Part shown: positions 51,401 through 60,929 of the stretch, piece after piece
How the letters are laid out: each line of letters starts with the position of its first letter
Numbering within the stretch: the stretch's first letter is position 1
Assembly: GCA_018398805.1 (NCBI GenBank)
Contig: JAGFBZ010001895.1
Location: forward strand, 1,237,001-1,301,000
DNA from: Hirundichthys speculiger
Taxonomy: Eukaryota > Chordata > Actinopteri > Beloniformes > Exocoetidae
Reading direction: 5' to 3'
DNA length: 64,000 nucleotides
Made by a program: the position numbers and the translations under genes
Notes under the pieces: generated by a model
Seen by the model: the letters and a program-made list of their open reading frames with translations, nothing else
Databases searched by the model: none
What the model was told of the DNA's origin: nothing

Positions 51401-54400
51401 GTGTGTGTGTGTTTCAAAATATCTACACAAATCATCATATCCTTCTGTTCCCTGAGTTAAGATATCTAAACTCTAATATAGTCTAATACAAAAAATGGTT
51501 GTTGTCCTGAAGATCAGTAGCTGTAGAGAGTGTTGTTTTGTCAGAAAACTGTGTACCAACATCAAGAAATCTCATTTCACTCACTCACTAAAGATGACCA
51601 ATGAACATTAAAGCAACGTTGCTTTGCTCTTACAGCCCCCCTTAAGTCTAAGTTAGGACTAAATCTCAAACACTATCGGGTTTTGAGGGAACAGGACCAG
51701 CAGGCAGGACAAGATCAAGATAATTCTTATTTTAACAAAACACACTGCCTCAGCAGGATGACCACAAGCCAAAAATTCTAAGATTGAAGAGCATGAAAAC
51801 ACAAGGAGAAACAAGAGGAGCAACAAGAAAAGCAGCACAAGGAGCGAGACTGACAAAATGACAATGGACCAGCAGGGGAGGATGTAAATATATAGACAGG
51901 AGTGTGGATGAGACACGGATATGACAACAGGGCAGAAGACGGGAAGTCAAATCTAAACACACAAACAATCATACTCAAAAAAAAAAAGAAAGACAGGAAG
52001 CAAAGCAACAAGGACTATAGTGTTGCAGAATATGACGTGTCAGGAGGCAGAATTCCCATCCCTCCGGGGCTTTCCAGGTTTATGTGCACTCAGTAAATGC
52101 TACATATCACCCCCAAATATTCGGTTCCAAACAAATTTATGGCTCAGATTTGAGAATTGTTTTGACTATATAGACACTAATAGTATGTACACTCTAACAA
52201 GTAAGTAATCTGACCAAATTCATAATTTTAATACTTGCCAACTTCTGTAAGTTAATGTAAGGCTCATCATCTATCTGTCAAACAGACGAAGACAAGTCCA
52301 AAGAGGACAGAGACAGGGAGGAAGAGCTGCTGAAGCAGATCAACAAGCTGGTGGAGACCAGAGACTTCCTTGTGGATGATGTGGAGTTTGAAAGGCTAAG
52401 GTGAGACGAAAGACTCGAAAGGACTTTGGCTAAGTGGTGGTCTTCTTCCACGCAAGCAAAGCATATTCTATATGTGAATGAGACAGCTCTCCAAGAGAGG
52501 AGATGTTCTGTTCAGATTTATGGTGTAGCTTTGAAAAATTAACTAGTTTTTTGGGCTTAGGTTTTCTTAGATAAATAATACACAGAGTCATTATATAGTG
52601 GGCTGTTGTTCACCGGAGGTTGTCCTTTAACTAATTCAAAGACTTGGTAGGAACTAGATGATTTTTATAATGTTCTCATACGTAGAACTGACTGAGAGTG
52701 TACTTTCTTTTTCACATAATTGTAACCACAAATTGTTGTTTATACAGCTGAAATCAGAAGTTTATGCATGGTTCGTACACAGTATAAAAAGACATATAAC
52801 TTTGTTTTTCTCACTGTCTGACATTTGCTAAATACCTGCTGATGAGCAAATCTCACTCAGCAGAAATATCTGAGTGAGAGTTCAAAAACACATAGCTGGG
52901 CTGTAAAAGGCTGTAGTGGTAAACATGCAAATGAAACCAAAGAGGATTGTACACTACCTGGCCAAAAAAAAAAAAGTCGTCCACCTGGATTTAACTAAGC
53001 AAATAGGTACGAGCCTCCTATTGGATAATAACTGCATGGGCCATTATCTTTCAGCTGGAAACAAGTTGTTTAACATGTTGTTGTGCTGGAGAAGGCTTTG
53101 AGCAGCGGTCAGACTCTACCATCATCAGTGCAAGATCTTGGTGAAAAATTAATGCAACACAGATGGAAATAAATCTTTTTTTTTGGTGGCGAACTTTTTT
53201 TTTGGCCAGGCAGTGTATATAACCCAGCATTCACAGAATTTCTGTATCATTTCAGCCTGAAGTCCAGGTTTTCTCAAACTCAAAGATTTTAAACAAGATG
53301 CAGAAAACACAAAACTGAGTTCTCTACAAGATAAGATTCAGAAAATATTCTCCTCTACAGGGAAAGAGAGGAAGACAAAGAGATGGCCGCCTTCTTACAG
53401 TCTAAATTTCCAAAAACCTTGGCTGCAAAAGGTGAGTCTTATCCTTTTTGTTTAGATAATTAAAAGTAGTCAGTGTTGTCAGTAAGACTCACTTCTGTTT
53501 AAGGGATGGAGATACAGTAGATACAGTGCTGTGAAAAAGTATTTGTCCCTTTATACATTTCTTCTGTTTTCACTGTTTTGTCACACTTTACGTGTTTCAG
53601 ATCATCAAAGAAATTCTAAAATCAGACAAAGATAACCTGAGTAAATACAAAAGGCAGTTTTTAAATGATGATTTCATTTATTAAGGGACAAAAAGCTTTC
53701 CAAACCAATCCTAACCCTGCATGAAAAAGTAATAGCCCTAAGAAGCTATAAACCTGAATAGCTGATTGTTTCATCCTTGACACCAACTCCTGCAGTAACT
53801 GGAAATGTGTTTTTCACATCACTGTGGAGGACTTTTGGCCCACTCTTCTTTGGAGAATTGTTTTAATTCAGCCACATTGGAGGGTTTTCATGAACAGCCT
53901 GTTTCAGGTCGTGTCACAGCAACCTAATTGGATTTAAGTCTGAGCCAGGTTTGGTTTGGATAGCTTTTTCCCTTTCATAAATGAAATCATTTAACAATTT
54001 ATAAGACAAAAATAGTCTGTTTTCACTCAGGTCATCTTTGTCTGATATTAAAATTTGTTTGATGATCTGAAACATTGAAGTGTGACAAAACAGCAAAAAC
54101 TCAGCAAATACTCACAAATACAGGGCCCAGCAGAAGGACATGGATTAGCATTAGAGTTATTAGCTGTACGGTGCTGCCTTCCTAAACACAAGTAAGCTAC
54201 TGTTGATTGCTAACTAGCTCCAGCTGCTGCTTCTTATTTTAATATTTGTCAGACTTGAGCTGTGTGACAGCGGTTCAGTAAATATCCTCCAAAGACAACC
54301 AACAAACTCCAGAAAGCATTGATTACCGTTAATGGGTTTCCCATATAACGTCAAACTGCTCGTCTCCAGCGCTACTTTTACATTCAGAACCTTCTTCTTT

Positions 54401-55020
54401 CTATAAGTTTCAAAGACGATGGCTCCTATTTAGGAGCATTAATGCCACTAACTGTTTGCATCCACCACAGACCAGGTCAGGGACACTTCAGGGAGCCAGT
54501 CAGATTTGGGCCAACAGTTCAGTGGGCTCACCCCTGGTACCACCCATGACCTCACTGGAGCTATCGAGTGCACCAGAACGTTGGTGTTCTCAGCCCTTTC
54601 TGCACACTCGTGAACAGAGAAACTTACTGGATGCAAGGAAATCTGTTCGTTTCTCTTTTCTGCACAGTTTATCCAGAGTCAGCAGCGACCTGTTACCTGC
54701 ACTAGACATGTGTGTCCACGGTCTCAGAACACGTATGCAAATAAAGACAGAGAGGCTAACTACTGACAGCTTACAGCTGTGCTAAGCTGTCTTACATAGC
54801 TCTGTTCCCTGAACCACTCCAGAGGATCTCGCTGCAGATGAATGAATAAATGAAGAATCTGTGGAGAATAAATGTTTCCCGTCATGTCGTTTTCCTCAGG
54901 AGCTTTGCAAGATCGAGAGATGGCTTCCAAATCCCAGCAGACGTCACCGCCGTTTATCTCTCGAAAACCGGGCTGACGCTGCTGAAAGACTGCTGTGGGT
55001 TCACCTGTTCCATCATGTAA
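43058..55020 (+). CDS. bmerb1: bMERB domain-containing protein 1 (C16orf45 homologue), with a frame break in the last exon
   Basis: Small coiled-coil protein with a bMERB domain, the fold that binds Rab GTPases in the MICAL family; its own role is reported in neuronal cytoskeleton/migration. Exons: 43058-43136, 46853-46973, 51058-51131, 52286-52400, 53361-53431, 54900-55020. The first five join in phase with GT-AG borders. Diagnostic blocks: HYGALDETQ, IEGELFRIERIRDILVRR, SELRYMMDDIQLCKEI, TRDFLVDDVEFERLRERE and EDKEMAAFL. The last exon enters at 54900 in phase 1 and reads SKSQQTSPPFISRK, then stops at 54974-54976. One base out of frame, the same exon continues KTGLTLLKDCCGFTCSIM to a stop at 55018-55020, which matches the mammalian C-terminus (KDCCGATQCNIM). 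The change falls at the AAAA run 54964-54967. As read the protein is 178 residues; if one A is missing it is about 193, near the mammalian 204. Confidence 0.88.
45186..45340 (-). repeat. Dispersed repeat, LINE 3'-end type
   Basis: CGAATCAAATCAAATTTATT then CACAAAGTGCTTTAC then AAAACAATCATTAAAACA: the reverse complement of the usual 3' end of a teleost LINE (GTAAAGCACTTTGTG...). Lies in bmerb1 intron 1. Confidence 0.5.
45361..45420 (+). repeat. Compound (CT)n(CA)n microsatellite
   Basis: About 12 CT units followed directly by about 16 CA units. Confidence 0.95.
45520..45580 (+). repeat. LINE 3' tail fragment
   Basis: TTCCCTTCAGGGATTAATAA then AGTACTTTGAATTGAACTGA: same type of tail as at 37370-37440 (CCCCTCGGGGATTATTAAAG...). 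Only the tail is present. Confidence 0.55.
48642..49041 (+). repeat. Interspersed repeat with CCTCCGCCAAGG/CTTGGCGGAGG ends
   Basis: The left end has TTACCTCCGCCAAGGAGGTT, itself a short palindrome, and the right end CTTGGCGGAGGTCTGCGCTC, so the two ends are partly inverted copies. The interior (AAAAAGTTGATGAAATTTTC, GTGTGACCCGGAAGAA, GCGGTCAATGGGGCC) has no coding sign. I recognise it as a frequent fish repeat, probably a non-autonomous DNA transposon; class uncertain. Confidence 0.55.
49056..49166. mobile_element. 111-bp miniature element with 9-bp flanking repeats
   Basis: The 9-mer TATAGATCA lies at 49047-49055 and 49167-49175. Between them the sequence starts GGGCCCCGATC and ends GATCGGGCCCTAAGAC, so the ends are inverted copies. 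Inside is a run of CTACCC-type units (CGCTACCCGCTACCCACTAC...). It looks like a very small MITE inserted right beside the 48642-49041 repeat. The duplication may be 8 or 9 bases. Confidence 0.5.
50290..50312 (+). repeat. Poly(T) tract
   Basis: About 22 consecutive T in bmerb1 intron 2. Confidence 0.85.
50566..50710 (+). repeat. Dispersed repeat, CCATCC...GGGTCACGGGGATCTGC family, copy 2
   Basis: CCATCCATCCACCCATCCAT, then CAGGGTCACGGGGATCTGCT, then TACACCCTGGACGGGTCACC. Longer at the 3' side than the copy at 35745-35840. Confidence 0.6.
51389..51411 (+). repeat. (GT)n microsatellite
   Basis: About 11 GT units in bmerb1 intron 3. Confidence 0.9.
52741..52830. mobile_element. Tc1-type terminal repeat fragment
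   Basis: TACAGCTGAAATCAGAAGTT then TATGCATGGTTCGTACACAG and, about 60 bases in, CTCACTGTCTGACATTTGC. This resembles the outer repeat of salmonid-type Tc1 elements (CAGTTGAAGTCGGAAGTT). Only one end is present. Confidence 0.5.
52950..53218. mobile_element. Tc1/mariner-type MITE with TACACTACCTGGCC ends
   Basis: Left end TACACTACCTGGCCAAAAAA and right end TTTTTTTGGCCAGGCAGTGTA are inverted copies bounded by TA. About 270 bases with no coding potential, in bmerb1 intron 4. Confidence 0.75.
53522..54122. mobile_element. MITE-like element with long internal inverted repeat
   Basis: Left arm from CAGTGCTGTGAAAAAGTATT; the block at about 53598-53680 (CAGATCATCAAAGAAATTCT ... AATGATGATTTCATTTATT) reappears inverted at about 53975-54075 (CATAAATGAAATCATTTAAC ... 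TTGATGATCTGAAAC). A common teleost non-autonomous DNA transposon; right terminus decayed. Lies in the last bmerb1 intron. Confidence 0.65.
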
Positions 55021-55569
55021 CGCAGAGACCAGGGGAGAAAACTGCAGGTGTTTGCTGCTCTGCGTGTGTTTGCGTGTCTTTAAGCATATGACTCTCCTCA
55101 GCTTGTTTCTGTGAATCATAAGAGATACTGAGTTTAATTCTCACATCTACTCATGTAATACAAGAGAACATTTCAACATACTTGATGTGATTTGCTGCTG
55201 TTTATACTGTACGTCATGCAGGAGGGAGGCTGGCTGGCTTCAAACTAATGAGTCTGGCCCAGTTAAGGTAATTGGATATCATTCTGGCTCTTCTGACAGT
55301 GTAATTATCCGTTTGTGATGTATTAGAGTAAGTGTAGATCTCCCACAGGGAGCATAATACACTCACCACCCTCCATTTGCTCGAGCTGACTATTGTAATG
55401 AGATTGTAAGGTCTTATACTGGGGATTGTTTTGATAATTGATTAATCTGTTTATAATACGTACTTATGGTATTTAAAATTATTTTACATGAAGATTATAT
55501 TCACAAAAGAAAACATATGTGCCCATAATCTGGTATCATTTTGCATAAGCATAACATCTGTGTTGTTTT

Positions 55570-55575
55570 AATAAA
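55570..55575 (+). terminator. Candidate polyadenylation signal of bmerb1
   Basis: AATAAA in TTTTAATAAAGACATTT, 550 bases after the last bmerb1 stop codon. First canonical hexamer seen downstream. Confidence 0.45.
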
Positions 55576-56308
55576 GACATTTAAAACTCCATTGAGTGTG
55601 GAGCATTGAGTTCAACATCATGTCCTAATTTTTAGATCCATCAGTTATTGGAACACACACATTTAACTTTACAACTTTGCACCTTTAATTGGTTCAGTTT
55701 TGGCCGATGGCTAAACTTAAATTCGCTGTCTACTCATACGAGCAACGACAATTCATAAAGAGGAAGCCAACATCTCATCTGGTTAAACTCTACTGGCTCA
55801 GAGAAAACGTTTGAGGAAAAACTTCTCTTAAATTAAAGAGCAAATAGGAAAACGCACAAATGAAAAAGTCAATAACTGAAGAGAAAAGAAAAAAAACACA
55901 TATGACTAAATAAAGTTATTTAAAAAAAATCTAAAATTTATATTAAGAAAAAATGCAGACAATATAAAGGAAAAATATAGTAATTTACATCAACAAATAA
56001 AAACATCTATTTTAAATGCAGAATATACATAATGAAATGAAAATGTTTTTTATTGTTCTCTTATCCTTTGTCAATTTTTTCTTTGGTTTTCTTTTGTTTT
56101 TTCGCTCAGTTAATGGTTATGTTACATCGGTAATTTTGAGTTGGTGGTCAGTTAAAATAGAATGAAAATAAAATAAAAATATGTTTTTTCTTTTTCTTAA
56201 TAAAATGTCCCTTAAATTGTCCCCACCTTTTCTCAGACAATCAAATCCAAGGTCAATCAAAACGTAAGAAAAGATAACAGTAATGTAAACCAGTTTATCT
56301 GTGTGTAT

Positions 56309-56331
56309 TCATTCATTCATTCATTCATTCA
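56309..56331 (+). repeat. (CATT)n microsatellite
   Basis: About five to six CATT units. Confidence 0.85.
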
Positions 56332-56398
56332 AGAAAAAGAACTTATCGTTTCATCGAACATCTAACTGCCATGACAACAGGATGAGGTGAATGCAACT

Positions 56399-56422
56399 GT
56401 GTGTGTGTGTGTGTGTGTGTGT
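56399..56422 (+). repeat. (GT)n microsatellite
   Basis: About 12 GT units. Confidence 0.9.
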
Positions 56423-57070
56423 GGCAGCTGGATGATTGTTCATTGTAACGAGGAGGAAACCAGATGGTTTCATTTCCACATAACTTACCTCATCTTCCTT
56501 TCTCTCTCACACACGCCCACTGCTGTGAGCGATGACTCATCCAGAAAAGGTAGGGATTTATTTTTTTCAAGAGCACAGCAGCCGTCGTGTAGAGGCTTCC
56601 TAATGGAGCATCTGTTCTGAAGGAAATATTGACACACTAAGCCAAACGGAAGACGGACTGATATGAATTATTCAACTCAATGTTTCTGTGTGGATATGCA
56701 CATGTATTTACACACATTGCCTGTCTCTCTTTTCCAAGCACCATTGTGATGTGTTTTGTGGCAAAGCTTCCGGGCTACTTAATAAAGGCCATCACAGCTG
56801 GTTGCAGATAAACAGACCTGTGCAGAGGCAAACAATGTCCTCTATTCTCTTTCATTTTAAAGCTCAGAGGATTAATCAGCGGGCAGCATACTGTGAATAT
56901 AGACGTGTCACTGCCAACAGACTCTAATTACATTCTAGTAAAAGAAGCTGCTTGTTCTGGTACATTGTTCCGGCTGACATTCCCTGGGAGGATGATACCC
57001 TGTTCTGCCCGCCTGGCTTTCTTCTTTCCTTCCTTACATTTTTATTTCAAACAGCTTTAAATTATTTATT

Positions 57071-57074
<4 letters not shown>

Positions 57075-57161
<87 letters not shown>
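57075..57161 (+). repeat. (AT)n microsatellite
   Basis: About 43 uninterrupted AT units, the longest simple repeat in the window. Confidence 0.95.
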
Positions 57162-57164
<3 letters not shown>

Positions 57165-58072
57165 ATAGGAGTGATGTGCATGCAGGCAGGGCTGCATTGC
57201 TCTGAAGCAGTTTATATTCATTTTGCCTGGAAATAATCTTATATTTTCTCAGAAAATAAAAAAATAAAAACAGGATCTTTCAGCTTGTTGAAATAAAACT
57301 CACATTTAAAGATAAATCTAAATTCAGTTTAGAGAATGATTAAGACTGCAGTTACATTTCAGTTACAGTTACCTCCAGATTTTGGACAATTTGGACACCA
57401 CAGCGGATTGAAATTTCAGCTGTGAGTAAAACCCATGACCTCCACTCAGTGGTGAGTCACTGCGTCTGATCCACAGACTGACAACAACGGATCTAGTTTC
57501 CTCTGTTGCTTCATCCCAGAGAGAGAGAGTTCATTTGGAGACTCACTATGTATAACATGTGATGTTGATATTTTGGAAGTTAACTGAAATTCTTGTGCGA
57601 TACAGACAGCAAAGATGCAGACAGCCACATGAGAGTTCTTGTTTTACTCCACTGGCTGTCCATTGTGGACTTTTTTGTGCTGGAACTTGAGTTTTGGCTG
57701 CAGGTCACCAGAGAGCATCAGGCGTCATCACCGGGAAAAAGTACAGTCAAACAGCACACCCATGAGGCAGAGGACTGAACACGCTTATTGAATATGCTTG
57801 TAATTCAGACGTCAGCCAACAAATCACTTTGGATCTGAAAAAAAAAAAAAAAAAGCGTTTTATTAAATTATAAGGATTTAATAACTTTGATTAGCTTCAA
57901 TTGTTTTTCTTATTCATTTTCTATCTGTGCCTTATTACAAGTTAAAACCCAAAGACCTCGATGCAAAGAGAAGAATACCAACTGTGAGACCATTATTTGA
58001 TGACACCTTAATTTTATTCATTGACTGTATGGACTCCAGGATATTAATTTCTCCATAATAAAGCCCCATTAT

Positions 58073-58108
58073 TTGTTTGTTTGTTTGTTTGTTTGTTTGT
58101 TTGTTTTT
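58073..58108 (+). repeat. (GTTT)n microsatellite
   Basis: About eight to nine GTTT units. Confidence 0.9.
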
Positions 58109-58174
58109 AAGGTATCTGAAGTGTTGGGCTGCTCATCAAAGATCAAGGCCAAAAATTATTCTGTTGCTCCTCCA

Positions 58175-59990
58175 ATCCCCAAAAAAGTTGGTTTAGAGAA
58201 TGCAATGATTTGCAAATAAGCTTCATAAACCTTCAAAACTTCATAAAGCCATATTAAGTATGTAAAAGAAAGGAAAAAAAACATATTAAATGTGAAAAAG
58301 CAAGACATTTTACCATTTAATAAGGAAACCTAAGCTAATTTTTCCTTTGCTGCAGTGTGTCTATATCTTTTAAAAGGGAACACAGCCAGGAAAAGTCTGG
58401 AAAAGTTAGAGGTACGAAAGAGAAATACCTGGAGGAATATCTTCCAGCTAATGGGCTCACAAATCTGTGACAGTAACTGAATATAAAAATAACATCTTAG
58501 GGAGGCAACTTCTCTCACAGGTAAAGATGGACAGAGGTTCCCCAATCTGTGAAAAACTGTCTACAAACTGAGAATCAGTATAATGTTACTCTAATGTTAC
58601 TATCCTTTTCAAATAGTGGGGCACACTACACTGTTAGACATTTTGTTGTATTTTTACAGTAGTTTACTGGCGATACTATTGCCAGTAAGTTACTGTAATT
58701 ACCACCTTACAGTATTAATCCTGTAATAATGTTTTACAGTAAATCATCTTTACTGGCTAAAACCAAATAAATAAGAGAATTAAAAGATATAAGTGCAAAG
58801 ACATGATAAAAATAACTAAAATTATACAATAAAATAAGCTCAAATTTACTATACTAAAAGACTAAAACTAAAAGTTAGACATATAAATTTACCATCACAA
58901 AGGCCTACAGTAGCATTACTGTAAATGTCAACAGTAATTTACCACAATTTCAAAAAATACAGCAAGTTACTGTAAATAAAGGCACTTTACCCATAATACT
59001 ATGCAAATTACAGTAACTTGTTGTAATCATATTTTGTGGTAGGTTTACTGGGCATTTTGTGGTATTTTACTGTAAAAATTACAGCAAAGGCAAACAGTGT
59101 ATGGGGGGGCGGGGATAATTGAGAAGCATTGCTCTGAGGATAATTGTGAACATTTCGTCATCTACAGTCCATGACGTCATCAAACGAGTCAGAGAACCTA
59201 AAGAACTGTCTGAGCACAGGAGGCAAGGAAGAAAATAAATGCTGGAGGCCTTTCAGACCTGTAGGTGTTACTGCGTTAAAAACAGGCTCTAGTCAGTAAT
59301 GGAAATCACTACATGAGCTCAGGAACACTTCCCGACATCATCAAAGAACACACGTGGCTCTGCCATCCGCAAATGCAGGGTAAGGTTGTAATGAGCAAAG
59401 AAGAAGCCTCATGTAAACAGGAAGCACCAGTGTCTGCTCTGGTCCAAACCACATTCAAACTGAAGAGTACAGAACCATCCTGCAACCAGAGAAACTGAAA
59501 TTAATTCACGAAACCATGGAGACAGCATCCTCGGGGCTGTCCAGGTTATTATCAGAGCTCACTTTAAAAGCCTGCATTCCTGGTGCTCTGCTGGTGCACT
59601 GGTGCCTATAGGAAGGAAACATCAATGCTAAAAGGTTTATGAGGTTTTAGAGCAACATGTGCTCCCATCCAGAAAAGATCTTTCACCTTTCAGCAGAATC
59701 ACATAGCATAACAAGAGAATGGCTTGGTAGGAGAAGAGTCCAGGTGGCCGGTCTGTCCAGACCTTTTCACCAAATGAAAGCATTTATCACATCATGAGAC
59801 AAAAGAAATACAACAAGGACGAATCCAGAACCGTTGATCCAGAACTGAAATCCTTCATTAGACAGGAACAGGACAAGATCCATCTTACAAAACCTACAGC
59901 AACTAGTGTTGTTAATAGAAGACTGTTTGATCAACATTTTACAACAGCGTCCCAGTTCTTTTGAAGTTTTGGGTGACTGTGGTGAAAATC
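58175..59990 (+). mobile_element. Decayed Tc1-like element, interrupted by another element
   Basis: The left part has CCCCAAAAAAGTTGGTTTAG followed by GAATGCAATGATTTGCAAAT, the typical end of a frequent fish Tc1-like family. From 59130 the plus strand keeps the order of its transposase gene: CATCTACAGTCCATGACGTC, ATGAGCTCAGGAACACTTCC, CAATGCTAAAAGGTTTATGA, TTTTAGAGCAACATGTGCTC, AGAGTCCAGGTGGCCGG, CAGACCTTTTCACCAAATGA. Many stops and deletions. The segment 58628-59102 is a separate insertion. Confidence 0.65.
58627..59102. mobile_element. MITE with CACTGTT/AACAGTG ends, rich in TTACTGTAA
   Basis: Bounded by TA on both sides: TACACTGTTAGACATTTT at the left and GGCAAACAGTGTA at the right. The interior repeats the palindrome-like motif TTACTGTAA and variants (TTACAGTAA) more than ten times on both strands. 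No coding sign. It lies inside the Tc1-like relic at 58175-59990. Confidence 0.6.
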
Positions 59991-60049
59991 CTCTAAATTT
60001 CAAGGAGCTCCTCTTCCTCTCTAACATAAATGAGCTTCCTGTGTGAGCA

Positions 60050-60258
60050 GGACCCAGAGCTGCCTCTACGGGGCGCAGTTACAGTGTACTAACATTATTA
60101 CAGCAAGCATCTGCTCCTGCAGGCTGCTTTCCCTTTAAAACCCTGACGCAGTTCAACTGGTGCCCCACTTTGAGCCGTGACCAGCAGCAGGAGTCTGCGG
60201 GAGCGGGCCGGGGCTCCTTGTGTCTGCGGTTCGGTGCTGGGCCCTCACCTGCCTCACC
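60050..60258 (+). promoter_or_regulatory. Probable promoter and 5' leader of the TOM1-family gene
   Basis: CpG- and GC-rich stretch (GGGAGCGGGCCGGGGC at about 60199-60214) immediately before CTCACC|ATGG. No TATA box clearly placed. Confidence 0.35.
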
Positions 60259-60310
60259 ATGGAGTTTTTAATGGGAAACCCGTTCAGCACGCCGGTCGGA
60301 CAGCGGATCG
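60259..60310 (+). CDS. tom1l2: TOM1-family protein, first coding exon (most likely tom1l2)
   Basis: The exon encodes MEFLMGNPFSTPVGQRI plus one base, and ends at ATCG|GTGAGC. This is the N-terminus of the VHS domain of the TOM1/TOM1L2 endosomal adaptors, which bind ubiquitinated cargo and clathrin. MEFL and NPFSTPVGQ match TOM1L2; the following RI resembles TOM1 (QRIEKATDG), so tom1 is not excluded. The translation start has a good context (CACCATGG). The remaining exons, starting with the KATDGSLQSEDW block, are not in the 3.7 kb to the right and must lie outside the window. Confidence 0.82.
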
Positions 60311-60701
60311 GTGAGCTCTTTTTTTTTTCTTCACCTTCTCTCATCGCCACATTGTTTTAAAACGATGTGCTTCAGTCTCGCAGGCGCATCTTCATCCATC
60401 AGACCTCTGCGACAGACGCACCTCTGCAGAGCCGCGTGTCGTTTTCTCATTCTTGGGGTTTGTTTTTTTTCCGCACAGAATTGTGCATTTATGTCGCGAT
60501 AAGGTAATGAGAGAGATATCAAGTTGGATATATTAAGACTGACATAGGCGCTGCGGCTTATGCTTTGATTGACGCGTGCGTTACGCAATGATTCGTTAGA
60601 GGCGGGGCGAACAGGCTGAGGCGCTTCCTCTGATTGGCTGTTGGTGTGTCGGTTTTTTAACATGCAAATAGAGGGGCGGGGTATGAAACCGGCCGACACC
60701 C

Positions 60702-60718
60702 CCCCCCCCCCCCCCCCA
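60702..60718 (+). repeat. Poly(C) run
   Basis: About 17 consecutive C, interrupted only after 60718; prone to sequencing error. Confidence 0.8.
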
Positions 60719-60929
60719 CTCCCCCCTGACCCAATTGTAATGAAGCTGAGTCCCCTGCATCCACTTAAAATGTGATTTCATTGACTGAGTCGTTAAGTAG
60801 GTCCTCTGTTATTGTGAATGGTCTCATTTTTTTCAAAACTTGACGTATTTTTTTTTCAGGATCATTAAGATGTTCCTGCCACATGAATACAGTACAAAGG
60901 TTTTTTTTTCCAGCCATGTCTTTTCAGAC

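Larger units (their letters stand above)
55021..60258. other. bmerb1-tom1l2 intergenic region
   Basis: No host gene seen. It holds an AT-rich stretch (55850-56220), a CATT tetramer array (about 56309-56331), GT and AT microsatellites, and a decayed Tc1-like element at 58175-59990 with a second element inside it. The last 200 bases before 60259 are CpG-rich and likely contain the promoter of the TOM1-family gene. Confidence 0.6.
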
